A program made the position numbers and the translations under genes. From contig NZ_SDIC01000012.1 of the NCBI RefSeq assembly GCF_004116405.1, forward strand, positions 62,001 through 126,000: a DNA stretch of 64,000 nt, in the 5' to 3' direction. The notes beneath the pieces are model-generated. The model did not search any database. It was given only the letters and a program-made list of their open reading frames with translations, and had not been told where the DNA came from. Each line of letters opens with the position of its first letter. The stretch's first letter is position 1. Positions 35,537 to 44,540 of this stretch are shown in pieces. The stretch comes from Halegenticoccus tardaugens. Lineage in GTDB: Archaea > Halobacteriota > Halobacteria > Halobacteriales > Haloferacaceae.

Positions 35537-37057
35537 ATGAGCGACAGGGGGAGATCGGATTTCGTGGAGTTCGGCATCGAGGACAGACCGCCGCTGGGCA
35601 CGTCGCTGTTGCTCGGCGTCCAGCACTACCTGACGATGGTCGGGGCGAACATCGCCGTCCCGTTGATCCTCGCCGGCGCGCTCGGGATGCCCGAGTCGGT
35701 GATCCCGCGGTTCGTCGGGACGTTCTTCGTCGTCTCCGGGATCGCGACGCTCGCGCAGACGACGTTCGGCAACCGCTACCCGATCGTGCAGGGCGCGCCG
35801 TTTTCGATGCTCGCGCCGGCGCTCGCCGTCGTCGGCGTCGTGCAGGCGAGCGATCCGGCCGGTCCGGCGTGGGAGGCCGCGCTGCTCCAGCTACAGGGCG
35901 CGATCATCGTCGCCGCGCTCGCGGAGATCGCGATCGGCTACCTCGGCCTGCTCGGGCGCGTCCGGCGCTTCATCTCGCCGGTCGTCATCGCCCCGACGAT
36001 CGCCCTCATCGGCCTGTCGCTCTTTAACGTCCCGCAGGTGACGGCCGCGACGAACAACTGGTGGCTGCTCGGGCTGACCGTCCTCCTCATCCTGCTCTTC
36101 TCGCAGTACCTCGACACGACCCACGAGGCGTTCAAGCTCTTCCCGGTGCTCCTCGGCGTCGTCGCCGCGTACGCCGTCGCCGCCGGCCTGTCGGTCGCGG
36201 GCGTCTACGGACCCGACACGCCGGGCTACGTCGATCTGCTCTCGATCGCCGACGCGCCCGCGGTCGTCGCCATCTACCCGTTCCAGTGGGGGACGCCCGG
36301 CTTCGAACTCTCGTTCGTCATCGGGATGCTGGCCGGCGTCGCCGCCTCCATGGTCGAGAGCTTCGGCGACTACCACGCCGTCGCGCGGCTCTCGGGGCTG
36401 GGCGCGCCGAGCGAAAAGCGAATCAACCACGGCATCGGCATGGAGGGGATCATGAACGTCTTCGCCGGCGTCATGGGCACCGGCGGGTCGACCTCCTACT
36501 CCGAGAACATCGGCGCGATCGGCCTCACCGGCGTCGCCTCGCGGTACGTCGTCCAGATCGGCGCGGTCGTGATGCTCGTCGTCGGCTTCGTCGGCTACTT
36601 CGGGCAGCTCGTGGCGACGATCCCCGACCCGATCGTCGGCGGGCTGTTCGTCGCCATGTTCGGCCAGATCGTCGCCGTCGGCCTCGCGCAGCTTCGGTAC
36701 GTCGACCTTGACTCCTCGCGCAACGTCTTCGTCATCGGTTTCGCGATGTTCGCGGGGCTCGCGATCCCGGCGTACATGGGCGAGGTCGGCAGCGCCGAGG
36801 CGTTCCGCGAGGGGATGGCGACCGTCGCGGTGGTCGGTCCCGTCCTCGGGACGCAGCTCGTCTCGGACGTCGTCTACGTCATCGGCAGCACCGGCATGGC
36901 CGTCGGCGGCCTGAGCGCGTTCGTCCTCGACAACACCATCCGGGGGACGCGCGAGGAGCGCGGGCTCGACGAGTGGGAGGCGGCCGCCGAGACGGACGAG
37001 GAGTTCGACTCCGCCTACGACCGGTTCGTCGGCGGGACGGAGACGAAGGCGGACTGA
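35537..37057 (+). CDS. Uracil/xanthine permease (NCS2 family)
   Basis: 506 residues from the ATG at 35537 (MSDRGRSDFVEFGIEDRPPLGTSLLLGVQHYLTMVGANIAVPLIL). About fourteen membrane helices. The NCS2 QH motif is GVQHYLTM; ESFGDYHAVARLSG and the C-terminal GTGGSTSYSENIGAIGLTGVASRY are typical NCS2/UraA signatures (substrate-binding Glu and Asn/Thr region). Imports uracil, xanthine or uric acid with protons or sodium. Upstream ORF extension is not needed. Confidence 0.93.
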   Translation: MSDRGRSDFVEFGIEDRPPLGTSLLLGVQHYLTMVGANIAVPLILAGALGMPESVIPRFVGTFFVVSGIATLAQTTFGNRYPIVQGAPFSMLAPALAVVGVVQASDPAGPAWEAALLQLQGAIIVAALAEIAIGYLGLLGRVRRFISPVVIAPTIALIGLSLFNVPQVTAATNNWWLLGLTVLLILLFSQYLDTTHEAFKLFPVLLGVVAAYAVAAGLSVAGVYGPDTPGYVDLLSIADAPAVVAIYPFQWGTPGFELSFVIGMLAGVAASMVESFGDYHAVARLSGLGAPSEKRINHGIGMEGIMNVFAGVMGTGGSTSYSENIGAIGLTGVASRYVVQIGAVVMLVVGFVGYFGQLVATIPDPIVGGLFVAMFGQIVAVGLAQLRYVDLDSSRNVFVIGFAMFAGLAIPAYMGEVGSAEAFREGMATVAVVGPVLGTQLVSDVVYVIGSTGMAVGGLSAFVLDNTIRGTREERGLDEWEAAAETDEEFDSAYDRFVGGTETKAD

Positions 37058-37126
37058 CCCCCCGTCGGGCGGGGTCGGCCGAATCGAATCCGCCAGCTTT
37101 TGTCGCTCGTCCGCGAAACGACCGGC

Positions 37127-37618
37127 ATGTACCAGTTGGGCCACTACGGCGTCTCCCTTCTCGTCTACGCGCCCGTGGGCTACCTGTTCGTGACGCGCGG
37201 CGAAATCGCGCTCGCGTTCGTGACCGGCGCGGTGATGCTGGGGCTGGCGATGCTCCCGGACTGCGACCACCGGCTTCCCTTCTGCGACCACCGCGGTCCG
37301 ACGCACTCGCTCCTCTTCGCCGGGTTCGTCGGCGCGACCTTCGCCGCCGCGGGGCACGTCCTCGCGCCGTCGCTCCCGTTCGACCCGGGGGTCGACCCGA
37401 TCGCCTTCGGCTTCTTCCTCGGGAGCGTGACGGTGCTTTCGCACCTCCTCGCGGACACGCTCACGCCGATGGGCGTGAACTACCTCTGGCCCGTCTCGCG
37501 GAAGCGGTACACGATCTCGCTGACGCCGGCGAAGAGCCCCGTCGCGAACTACCTGCTCTTCGCGCTGGGCGTGTTCGTCGCCTCGGCGTCGATGGCGCTC
37601 GCCCTCGGCATCGTTTAG
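37127..37618 (+). CDS. YdjM-like metal-dependent membrane hydrolase
   Basis: 163 residues from the ATG at 37127. Four to five membrane helices; MYQLGHYGVSLLVYAPVGYL, MLPDCDHRLPFCDHRGPTHSLLFAGFVGATFAA and LSHLLADTLTPMGVNYLWPVSRKRYTIS match the DUF457/LexA-induced membrane-hydrolase family with conserved His/Asp (DCDHR, HRGPTHSLL, HLLADTLTP). Substrate unknown; probably lipid-linked. Single gene. Confidence 0.87.
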   Translation: MYQLGHYGVSLLVYAPVGYLFVTRGEIALAFVTGAVMLGLAMLPDCDHRLPFCDHRGPTHSLLFAGFVGATFAAAGHVLAPSLPFDPGVDPIAFGFFLGSVTVLSHLLADTLTPMGVNYLWPVSRKRYTISLTPAKSPVANYLLFALGVFVASASMALALGIV

Positions 37619-37663
37619 CCGCCGACGAAGGGGATTTATGTTCCCGCTTTCCTATCGTCTCGT

Positions 37664-38308
37664 GTGGATTCCCCGTTCGACATTCTCGGGATCGACGAGG
37701 ACGCGGTCGACGAGGAGGTCGATCAGGCGTACAGACGGCGGGTGAAGGAGGCCCATCCGGACCACGGCGGATCGTTGCAGGAGTTTCAGTTGGTTCGGGC
37801 GGCGTACGACGAGATTCGCAACGGATACCGGCCCGAGGGGCGCGACGTCGGACCGGAAAGCGTCGAGAACCCCGACGACGAGGTGGTCTCTCGGGTCGAG
37901 TACCTCAACTACGAAGTGCTCGACGACCACGGGTGGGATCTCGACGACGAGAACCTCTTCGAGAAGGCCTCGGCCGCGGGGCTCGATCCTGCCGACAGGG
38001 GCCGAATGTCGGTTCAACCCCACGAATCGCTGTTGGAGGCCGCGGAGAACCGCGGGTTCGCGTGGCCGTACGCCTGCCGCGGCGGCGCGTGCGCCAACTG
38101 CGCGATCGCGGTCGTGGACGGCGGGCTGGACATGCCCGGCGACCACATCCTCCCGTCGGACATGACCGACCGCGGGATCCAGCTTTCCTGCGTCAGCACC
38201 CCGACCACGGAGGAGATGAAGATCGTCTACAACGTCAAGCACCTGCCGCACCTCGACGAACTCCGGCTGCCGGCCGATCGATTCGAGCGGGCGTATCCGA
38301 CCGATTGA
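37664..38308 (+). CDS. J-domain/2Fe-2S ferredoxin fusion protein
   Basis: 214 residues from a GTG at 37664. N-terminal J-domain-like region (about 1-58) with the HPD motif at 31-33 (KEAHPDHGGSLQEFQLVRAAYDEI), then a linker and a plant-type [2Fe-2S] domain (about 110-214) with Cys138, Cys143, Cys146 (ACRGGACANC) and Cys176 (LSCVS). This arrangement is the normal haloarchaeal ferredoxin type, in which the J-like part may be structural. It carries electrons for oxidoreductases of pyruvate and 2-oxoacid metabolism. Cytoplasmic. Confidence 0.92.
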   Translation: MDSPFDILGIDEDAVDEEVDQAYRRRVKEAHPDHGGSLQEFQLVRAAYDEIRNGYRPEGRDVGPESVENPDDEVVSRVEYLNYEVLDDHGWDLDDENLFEKASAAGLDPADRGRMSVQPHESLLEAAENRGFAWPYACRGGACANCAIAVVDGGLDMPGDHILPSDMTDRGIQLSCVSTPTTEEMKIVYNVKHLPHLDELRLPADRFERAYPTD

Positions 38309-38336
38309 CCGAAAACCGCCTCGCCGACGAGGGGAT

Positions 38337-39338
38337 TCAGTCGTCCCGCGCGAGAGCCGGAATCGAGAGGGGTCTCGGCGGATCCGACAGGAGCCACGCC
38401 GGCACCGCCCGCGTGAGGACGACCATCCCCGCCAGTTCGACGATCGTCTGCGTTACGACGACGGCCGGCGCGAGTTCGTACCCCGCCGGCAACGCGAGCG
38501 CGAGCGGCAGGACGACGAGCGAGTTTCGGGTGGTAGCAGTGAACACGAGCGCACGGCCCTCGCCGACGTCCATTCGTAACCGACCGGCGGCCAGTCGCCC
38601 GAGCAGCGGCATCACGGCGAGGAACGCGACGTACGTCGGGACGACTGCCACGATCGTCTCGATGGAATCCTGCACTCTGGGAAGCTGCGAAGTGATAACG
38701 ACGAGGAGCGTCGCGGCCATCGTCGGCACGGGAAGCCACCCCACGGTCCCCCGCCAGCGCGCGCCCGTCGCGGATCGCTCGGCCCAGATTTCGGTGAGCC
38801 ATGCGAGCGAGAGCGGCAGCGCGATGAGCAGGAAAAACGCCTCGACGAACGGACCCGCCTCGATCGACGCCGCGACGTTCGGCCCTACGAACAGCCAGAG
38901 ATACGCCGGAAGCAAGAGCAACTGGCCGAGCATGAGTACCGGCGTCGCCGCGGTGACCCGCTCCGCGTCGCCGTCCGCGAGGTCGGTGAAGGCGATGACG
39001 TAGTCGATACACGGGGTCAGAAGAACCATGAGCGCGCCGACGAGGACGGCGGGTTCTCCGGAGAGCGGCCGCGTAAGACACCAGACGACGATCGGGACGA
39101 CGAGGAAGTTCATCCCGAGCGCTGCGGCTACGAACCGTCCGCCGGCGAACGCGCGACGGAGCCGGACGAACGGAATTTCGAGAAACGTCGCGTACAGCAT
39201 GACGGCCAACACCGGGGTGATGAGCGGTTCGAAGAGCGACGCGGAGCCGGGACTGCCGGTTCCGATGCCGATCGCGAGCAGGATCGCGGCCGCGTAGACG
39301 CCGATCTGATATCGTCCGAGCCAGCCCTTCGAGAGCAT
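38337..39338 (-). CDS. ACR3/bile-acid-symporter-type arsenic resistance carrier
   Basis: 333 residues with ten membrane helices. LLTPCIDYVIAFTDLADGDAERVTAATPVLMLGQLLLLPAYLWLF holds the essential ACR3-type Cys-containing TPCIDYV motif, and TATTRNSLVVLPLALALP is the second conserved membrane motif. ACR3 exports arsenite using the proton gradient. No arsR or arsA is adjacent; regulation is unknown. It faces convergently towards the ferredoxin gene and belongs to the metal-related block. Confidence 0.87.
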   Translation of the reverse strand: MLSKGWLGRYQIGVYAAAILLAIGIGTGSPGSASLFEPLITPVLAVMLYATFLEIPFVRLRRAFAGGRFVAAALGMNFLVVPIVVWCLTRPLSGEPAVLVGALMVLLTPCIDYVIAFTDLADGDAERVTAATPVLMLGQLLLLPAYLWLFVGPNVAASIEAGPFVEAFFLLIALPLSLAWLTEIWAERSATGARWRGTVGWLPVPTMAATLLVVITSQLPRVQDSIETIVAVVPTYVAFLAVMPLLGRLAAGRLRMDVGEGRALVFTATTRNSLVVLPLALALPAGYELAPAVVVTQTIVELAGMVVLTRAVPAWLLSDPPRPLSIPALARDD

Positions 39339-39452
39339 TCGTCGGTCGGTTCGAACCGCCGCGGTAAATCGCCGTTGCTCCGAGCGAACCTACGCCCGTT
39401 CGACGACCCGCCCGCGGCTACGCTTATGTCGCTTCTCGCGCTACTTCGTCGC

Positions 39453-40037
39453 ATGACCGAACCGGTGCTCGACGACGACGCGATGCGACGGTTTCCCGTC
39501 CCCGACTACGACGACCTCCCCGACGACCTGCGCGAGCGGATCGACGAGGAGACGGAGCGCGCCGGGTTCACGCCGAACGTCTTCTCGGCGTTCGCCTACA
39601 AGCCCTCGCACTTCCGCGCCTTCTTCGGCTACCACGACGCGCTCGTCGAGGACTCGGCGCTGGACCGCGAGGAGATCGAGATGATCGTCGTCGCCGTCTC
39701 GGGCGTGAACCACTGCTACTACTGCAACGTCGCCCACGGCGCGCTCTGTCGGATCTACGCGAATGACCCCACGCTCGCGGACCAGCTCGTCGCCAACTAC
39801 CGGACCGCCGACGTCGACGAAACGCGCATGGCGATGCTCGACGTCGCCGTGAAGCTGACCGAACGCCCGACAGAGGTGAGCGAGGAAGACCTCGACCGGC
39901 TCCGGGAGGTCGGCTACGACGACGAGGCGATCTGGGACATCGCCGCCGTAACCGCCTTCTACAACCTCTCGAACCGGATGGCGATGTTCGCCGACGTGCG
40001 ACCGAACGACGAATTTCACGCGCTGGGTCGGGAGTAG
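39453..40037 (+). CDS. AhpD-like peroxidase-related protein
   Basis: 194 residues from the ATG at 39453 (MTEPVLDDDAMRRFPVPDYDDLPDDLRERIDEE). All-helical CMD/AhpD fold with the catalytic pair in NHCYYCNVAHGALCRIY (Cys-x-x-Cys and following His). Peroxidase-related members reduce peroxides or remove reactive species using thiols. Length is normal for the 'peroxidase-related enzyme' subgroup. Convergent with the P-type ATPase gene. Confidence 0.88.
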   Translation: MTEPVLDDDAMRRFPVPDYDDLPDDLRERIDEETERAGFTPNVFSAFAYKPSHFRAFFGYHDALVEDSALDREEIEMIVVAVSGVNHCYYCNVAHGALCRIYANDPTLADQLVANYRTADVDETRMAMLDVAVKLTERPTEVSEEDLDRLREVGYDDEAIWDIAAVTAFYNLSNRMAMFADVRPNDEFHALGRE

Positions 40038-40066
40038 GGTTGAGCCGGGGGTAAGCCGGCGGTCGC

Positions 40067-42388
40067 TCAGTCCGCCGGCTTCGGCTCCACGCGCTCCGTC
40101 CGCCCGGACGCGCCGGGGAGGCTCGGAAAGCTCAAGTCCACCCGGCGGAGGAACTGCGCGTTGATCGCGACGATCACCGTGCTGAGCGACATGAGCGCCG
40201 CGCCGACGGCGGGCGACAGCAGGATTCCGATCGGGGCGAGGATCCCCGCGGCGAGCGGGATGGCGAACACGTTGTACCCCGCGGCCCAGACGAGGTTCTC
40301 CTGCATCTTCCGGTAGCTGGCGCGGCTGAGCTTCACGAGGCGGACCACGTCCAGCGGGTTGTTCTGGACGAGGACGATCTCGGCCGACTCGACCGCCACG
40401 TCGGTGCCGCTGCCGATCGCGATGCCGATGTCGGCGCGGGTGAGCGCGGGGGCGTCGTTGACGCCGTCGCCGACCATGGCCACCAGCCTCCCCCGCGACT
40501 GGAGTTCGGCGATCTTCTCGTCCTTGTCCTCGGGCAGCACCTCCGCGAAGTAGGTGTCGATGCCGAGGTCCGCGGCGACGGCGCGGGCGACGTCCGCGGA
40601 GTCGCCCGTCAGCATGGCGACCTCGATGCCGAGGTCGTGTAGCGCCGCGATCGCGCGCCTGCTCTCCTCGCGGATCACGTCCGCGAGCGCGATCGCGGCG
40701 ACGGCCTCGCCGCCGCGGACGAGGTAGACGACGCTCTGGGCGTTCGAACCGGCCTCGCGCGCGAAAGCCGTGAGTTCGGGCGACGGCTCGCGTTCGAGCC
40801 GCGAGAGCAGGTTCGGCCCGCCGACGTACACCTCCTCCCCGTCGATCGTCGCCCGGACGCCCCGCCCCTTGATCGCCTCGAAGCCGCTCGACGAGGGCGG
40901 CGTGAGGTCGCGCGCGGCGGCCGCCTCGCGGATCGCCCGGGCGATCATGTGCTCGGAATCGCGCTCCGCGGCCGCCGCGAGCGCCAGCGCCTCGTTCTCG
41001 TCGATTCCGGGCGCAGTCGCGACGTCCACGACGCCCTGTTCGCCCTTCGTCAGCGTCCCCGTTTTGTCGAAGACGACGACGTCGAGGTCGCGCGCGCGCT
41101 CCATGGCGATCCGATCGCGGACGAGCATCCCGTTTCGGGCGGCGAGGGTGGTGTTGATGGCGACGACGAGCGGGACGGCGAGGCCGAGCGCGTGGGGGCA
41201 GGCGATGACGAGCACCGTGACGACCCGCTCCACCACGGTCACGTCGAACGAGACGGCCAGCGTCCACGCGACGGCGGTGACCGCGGCGGACGCGAGCGCG
41301 GCGTAGAACAGCCACCCCGCCGCGCGGTCGGCGAGCACCTGCGTTCGCGACTTGCTCGACTGCGCCTCCTCGACGAGGCGCATGATCCCCGCGAGGGCGG
41401 TGTCGTCGCCGGTCGCGGTGACGCGTACGCGGAGGCTGCCGTCCCCGTTTATCGTCCCACCGATGACCTCGTCGCCGGGCTCCTTTCCGACCGGGCGCGA
41501 CTCGCCGGTGATCATCGCCTCGTTCACCTCCGAGTCGCCCTCCTCGACCACGCCGTCGGCGGGCACGCTCGCCCCGGGGCGGACGAGGACGAGGTCGCCG
41601 TCGACCAGCTCGCTCACGGGCACCTCCTCGGTGTTGCCGTCGTCCGTGAGCCGTTCGGCGGTGTCGGGCAGGAGTTTCGCCAGTTCGTCGAGCGCGCCCG
41701 ACGCCCGGCGGACGCTCCGCATCTCGATCCAGTGCCCGAGGAGCATGATGTCGATGAGCGTCACCAGTTCCCAGAAGAACTCCGTCGCCCCCGGGACGAC
41801 GAGGCTCGCGAGGCTGTAGGCGAACGCGACCGTGATCGCCATCGAGATGAGCGTCATCATCCCGGGCTCGCGGGCGCGAACCTCCGGCACCGCCATCTTC
41901 AGAAACGGCGCGCCCCCGTACGCGAAGACGATCACGGCGAAGAGCGGACTCACGAACGCCGCGCCCGGAATCCCCGGCGCGGAGAAGCCGAGAAGCTCCT
42001 GCAACATCTCGCTGTAGACGAGGACCGGGATCGAAAGGAGGAGCGAGACGAAAAAGCGCCGCCGGAACAGCTCCTCGTGACCGGCGTGCATGCCGCCGTG
42101 ACCGGCGTGTTCTCCGCCCTCGTCCCCTGCGTGGTCCCCGCGGCCGGCGTGCGCGCCGGCGTGGCGGCCGCGATCGTCGCGCCCCCCGTGCTCTGACCCC
42201 ACCCGTGAGTCGGATCCCGTCGCCTCCTCGCGGAGCATCGATTCCTCCGCGCGCCCTGGCTCGCCGGGATTTCCGGGATCGCCGTCGGTCGGGTTTCCTT
42301 CGCCTTCGTCCTCGTCCGGCGGACGTTCGGCTTCGCGTTCGGTGCGGTGATCGTGTCCGCGATCGCGTCCGTGTTCGTCTTCTGTCAT
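40067..42388 (-). CDS. CopB-type copper-translocating P-type ATPase
   Basis: 773 residues. The hydrophilic N-terminus (1-107) is rich in His, Gly and Asp (HAGAHAGRGDHAGDEGGEHAGHGGMHAGHE), a metal-binding region instead of HMA domains. The core has the P1B motif VIACPHALGLAVPL with CPH, DKTGTLTKGEQG (phosphorylation), TGESRPVGKEPGDEV, SEHMIARAI and GDGVNDAPALTRADIGIAIGSGTDVAVESAEIVL. CPH and a His-rich start point to the CopB (Cu/Ag export) subgroup. A divergent Lrp/TRASH regulator gene starts 203 bp away. Confidence 0.95.
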   Translation of the reverse strand: MTEDEHGRDRGHDHRTEREAERPPDEDEGEGNPTDGDPGNPGEPGRAEESMLREEATGSDSRVGSEHGGRDDRGRHAGAHAGRGDHAGDEGGEHAGHGGMHAGHEELFRRRFFVSLLLSIPVLVYSEMLQELLGFSAPGIPGAAFVSPLFAVIVFAYGGAPFLKMAVPEVRAREPGMMTLISMAITVAFAYSLASLVVPGATEFFWELVTLIDIMLLGHWIEMRSVRRASGALDELAKLLPDTAERLTDDGNTEEVPVSELVDGDLVLVRPGASVPADGVVEEGDSEVNEAMITGESRPVGKEPGDEVIGGTINGDGSLRVRVTATGDDTALAGIMRLVEEAQSSKSRTQVLADRAAGWLFYAALASAAVTAVAWTLAVSFDVTVVERVVTVLVIACPHALGLAVPLVVAINTTLAARNGMLVRDRIAMERARDLDVVVFDKTGTLTKGEQGVVDVATAPGIDENEALALAAAAERDSEHMIARAIREAAAARDLTPPSSSGFEAIKGRGVRATIDGEEVYVGGPNLLSRLEREPSPELTAFAREAGSNAQSVVYLVRGGEAVAAIALADVIREESRRAIAALHDLGIEVAMLTGDSADVARAVAADLGIDTYFAEVLPEDKDEKIAELQSRGRLVAMVGDGVNDAPALTRADIGIAIGSGTDVAVESAEIVLVQNNPLDVVRLVKLSRASYRKMQENLVWAAGYNVFAIPLAAGILAPIGILLSPAVGAALMSLSTVIVAINAQFLRRVDLSFPSLPGASGRTERVEPKPAD

Positions 42389-42514
42389 GATGTCCCTCCG
42401 TGGCCGCGCGCCCCGTCGGCGCCAGGTCCTCCTTCGGCGACGCGTCGCTCTCGCGTGGCGTCGACGTACGAACTAACGGCCGGTACGGTTATGCCGATTT
42501 CGCCTTCGATAATT

Positions 42515-42552
42515 AGGTGATCTTCGGGACTAACTCCACGAGATAAGGTGAT
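42515..42552 (+). promoter_or_regulatory. Direct repeats between copB-type and TRASH regulator genes
   Basis: AGGTGATcttCGG at 42515-42527 and AGGTGATatcCGG at 42546-42558 are spaced 31 bp, about three helical turns, inside the divergent intergenic region (42389-42591). They are candidate sites for the adjacent Lrp-TRASH regulator or overlap its promoter. Assignment is inference. Confidence 0.4.
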
Positions 42553-42591
42553 ATCCGGAATCGATTTTGCTTTCCCCGGCGTACGAGGTGT

Positions 42592-43197
42592 ATGCGCACG
42601 CTGGACGAGACGGACGTGGAGATACTCCGGCTGCTGACCGAAGACGCGCGCCGGCCGTACCGGGAGATCGCGGAACGAGTCGGTCTCAGCTCGCCGGCGG
42701 TCTCCGATCGGGTGACTCGCCTGCAGGATCTCGGGATCGTCCGCCGGTTCACGCTGGAACTCGACCGCTCGAAGCTCCGCGGGGGCGTCCCGGTCCTCGT
42801 CGAACTCGCGGTGCGGCCCGACGCCGCGGCCGAGATGCACGAGGCGCTCGCGGCGGCCGACGGGGTCGAACACGTCTTCGTCGCCTCCGACCCGCGGGTG
42901 TTCTTCCAGGCCCGGCTGCCGAGGGCCGACGTCCGGGCGTTCCTCGCCGAGACGTTCGGCGCGCCGCCGGAGGCGATCGTCGATTACGACGTCACCGTGC
43001 TCACTGACGTCGAGTGGACGCCCGGAACCGGCGGCACGGATCTCGCGCTCACCTGCGCGCAGTGCGGGAACGAGGTGGACCGGGAGGGTGAGACCCTCCG
43101 GCTCGACGGCGAGCGCTACTACCTGTGCTGTCCGTCGTGCAGGGACGAGTTCGAAGCGCGGTACGAGCGGTTTCGGGCCGGCGCGGGGGCCGAGTGA
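42592..43197 (+). CDS. Lrp/AsnC regulator with C-terminal TRASH metal-sensing domain
   Basis: 201 residues. N-terminal HTH (LDETDVEILRLLTEDARRPYREIAERVGLSSPAVSDRVTRLQDLGIV), a short Lrp-like effector region, then a TRASH domain at about 145-190 with LALTCAQCGNEV ... YYLCCPSCRDEFEARYERF (CxxC and CCxxC). TRASH domains bind metal. It is divergent from the CopB-type ATPase, so it probably controls copper export. A close paralogue is at 44541-45131. Confidence 0.92.
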   Translation: MRTLDETDVEILRLLTEDARRPYREIAERVGLSSPAVSDRVTRLQDLGIVRRFTLELDRSKLRGGVPVLVELAVRPDAAAEMHEALAAADGVEHVFVASDPRVFFQARLPRADVRAFLAETFGAPPEAIVDYDVTVLTDVEWTPGTGGTDLALTCAQCGNEVDREGETLRLDGERYYLCCPSCRDEFEARYERFRAGAGAE

Positions 43198-43345
43198 GAA
43201 GGTGGGTCCGAAGACGCCGGTCGAGCCTCGGCGGCTTCGAGGCGGCCGCTTCGCCCCTTCCGCTTTCGTTCCGAAGAATTCCCCGCCCGATTTCCTTTCG
43301 ATGAGAGGCGAAACGGGGGAAACCGCGGCCGTCCATAGCGTACTC

Positions 43346-44149
43346 ATGAACGACACGGCACGACACCGACGAGAAGATGGGACAGAAGCGGCCTCGCACC
43401 GCGGTCGCGAACGACGACGGGGCGACGACCGCGGCGGTCACGCCCTCCCGGGAGGGCTCTCGATGGCCGCGAACGGGCTTCGGCTGGACGTCGACGAGAC
43501 GCGTTTCGACCCCGGCGTCGAGCGGACGCTGACGTACCACATCCGCGACGGCGACGGAAGCGCGGTCGCGGACTTCGAAGAGACGCACGGCGAGTCGAGC
43601 CACCTGATCCTCGTCAGGCGGGATCTCACCCGCTTCCAGCACCTTCACCCCGAACTGGCCCCGGACGGGACGTGGTCCCAGCGGATAACGCTCCCCGACC
43701 CCGGCGTCTACCGGGCGTTCGTGGACGTTCGCGTCGACGGTCGGTCGACGACGCTCGGCGTCGATCTGTTCGTCCCGGGAACGGTCGACGTGGACTCGAT
43801 TCCCGATTCGACGCGCGAAGCGGCCGCCGACGCGTACGCGGTGTCGCTCGCGGCCGGCGAGATCGCGGCCGGCGAGGAGATCGTACTCGAGTTCGAAGCG
43901 CGACGCGGCGGCGAGGCCGCCTCCCGGCTGGATCCGTACCTCGGCGCGCTCGGCCACCTCGTCGCCCTCCGCGACGGCGACCTCGCGTACCTGCACGTTC
44001 ACCCGGAGGCGACCGACCCCGAGAGCGGACTCGTCCGGTTCGCAACGACGTTCCCGACGGCAGGTCGGTACCGGCTCTTCCTCCAGGTGAAACCGGAAGG
44101 GCGCTTGATCACGGTCCCGTTCGACGTCCGCGTCGAAGGGGGTTCCTGA
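43346..44149 (+). CDS. Secreted-type or periplasmic-like His-motif metal-associated protein
   Basis: 267 residues from the ATG at 43346. N-terminal 45 residues are charged without signal peptide; the following part is beta-rich. Two repeated motifs contain conserved His: DLTRFQHLHPELAPDGTW (about 95-112) and LAYLHVHPEATD (about 212-223), each in a GxYRAF/GRYRLF-like context. Such HLHPE/HVHPE proteins are found beside copper genes in haloarchaea, but their function is not known to me. It lies between two TRASH regulators and the CopZ-like gene, so a copper-binding role is plausible. Confidence 0.6.
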   Translation: MNDTARHRREDGTEAASHRGRERRRGDDRGGHALPGGLSMAANGLRLDVDETRFDPGVERTLTYHIRDGDGSAVADFEETHGESSHLILVRRDLTRFQHLHPELAPDGTWSQRITLPDPGVYRAFVDVRVDGRSTTLGVDLFVPGTVDVDSIPDSTREAAADAYAVSLAAGEIAAGEEIVLEFEARRGGEAASRLDPYLGALGHLVALRDGDLAYLHVHPEATDPESGLVRFATTFPTAGRYRLFLQVKPEGRLITVPFDVRVEGGS

Positions 44150-44218
44150 TCGCGTTTCCTCCTTGATCGTTCTTCCACCTCTCGCAACCTCGCTCGGGCG
44201 GAGGCCTTCCCGCCCCTC

Positions 44219-44416
44219 TCAGGCGCGGGCTTCGTAACCCGCGTCCTCCACCGCGGCCACGAGGTCGCGCGCGTCGGCGTCCCCCTCGACGGTCGCCGTG
44301 GCGGACTCGCGGTCGGCGCTCGCCCGCTCGACGCCGTCGACGCGTTCGAGTGCTTCGACGACGGTCCCCTCGCAGCCGCCACAGTGCATCCCCTCGACGG
44401 TCAGGGTCGTGCTCAT
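44219..44416 (-). CDS. CopZ-like heavy-metal-binding chaperone
   Basis: 65 residues from the ATG at 44416. A complete HMA domain: TTLTVEGMHCGGCEGTVVEALERVDGVERASADRES with the metal motif M-H-C12-G-G-C15, followed by DLVAAVEDAGYEAR. It is very acidic, as expected in a haloarchaeon. Carries Cu(I) to the CopB-type ATPase. An inverted repeat lies 32-50 bp upstream of its start. Confidence 0.93.
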   Translation of the reverse strand: MSTTLTVEGMHCGGCEGTVVEALERVDGVERASADRESATATVEGDADARDLVAAVEDAGYEARA

Positions 44417-44447
44417 ACGAACGCTACGGGCTCGCCGTTTTTTCCGG

Positions 44448-44466
44448 TTTCTCTTTTCGAGAGAAA
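44448..44466. promoter_or_regulatory. Inverted repeat between CopZ-like and TRASH regulator genes
   Basis: TTTCTCT-tttcg-AGAGAAA, a perfect 7-bp stem with 5-bp centre, lies in the 124-bp divergent intergenic region. It is a good candidate operator for the TRASH regulator encoded next to it and would coordinate chaperone and regulator expression. Confidence 0.45.
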
Positions 44467-44540
44467 GTCTGACGCCGCTGTAGTTTCGAATCCAAAGCGC
44501 CGTCGAAAACCCCTTCCCGCGCCGGCGAGAAACGGAGACC

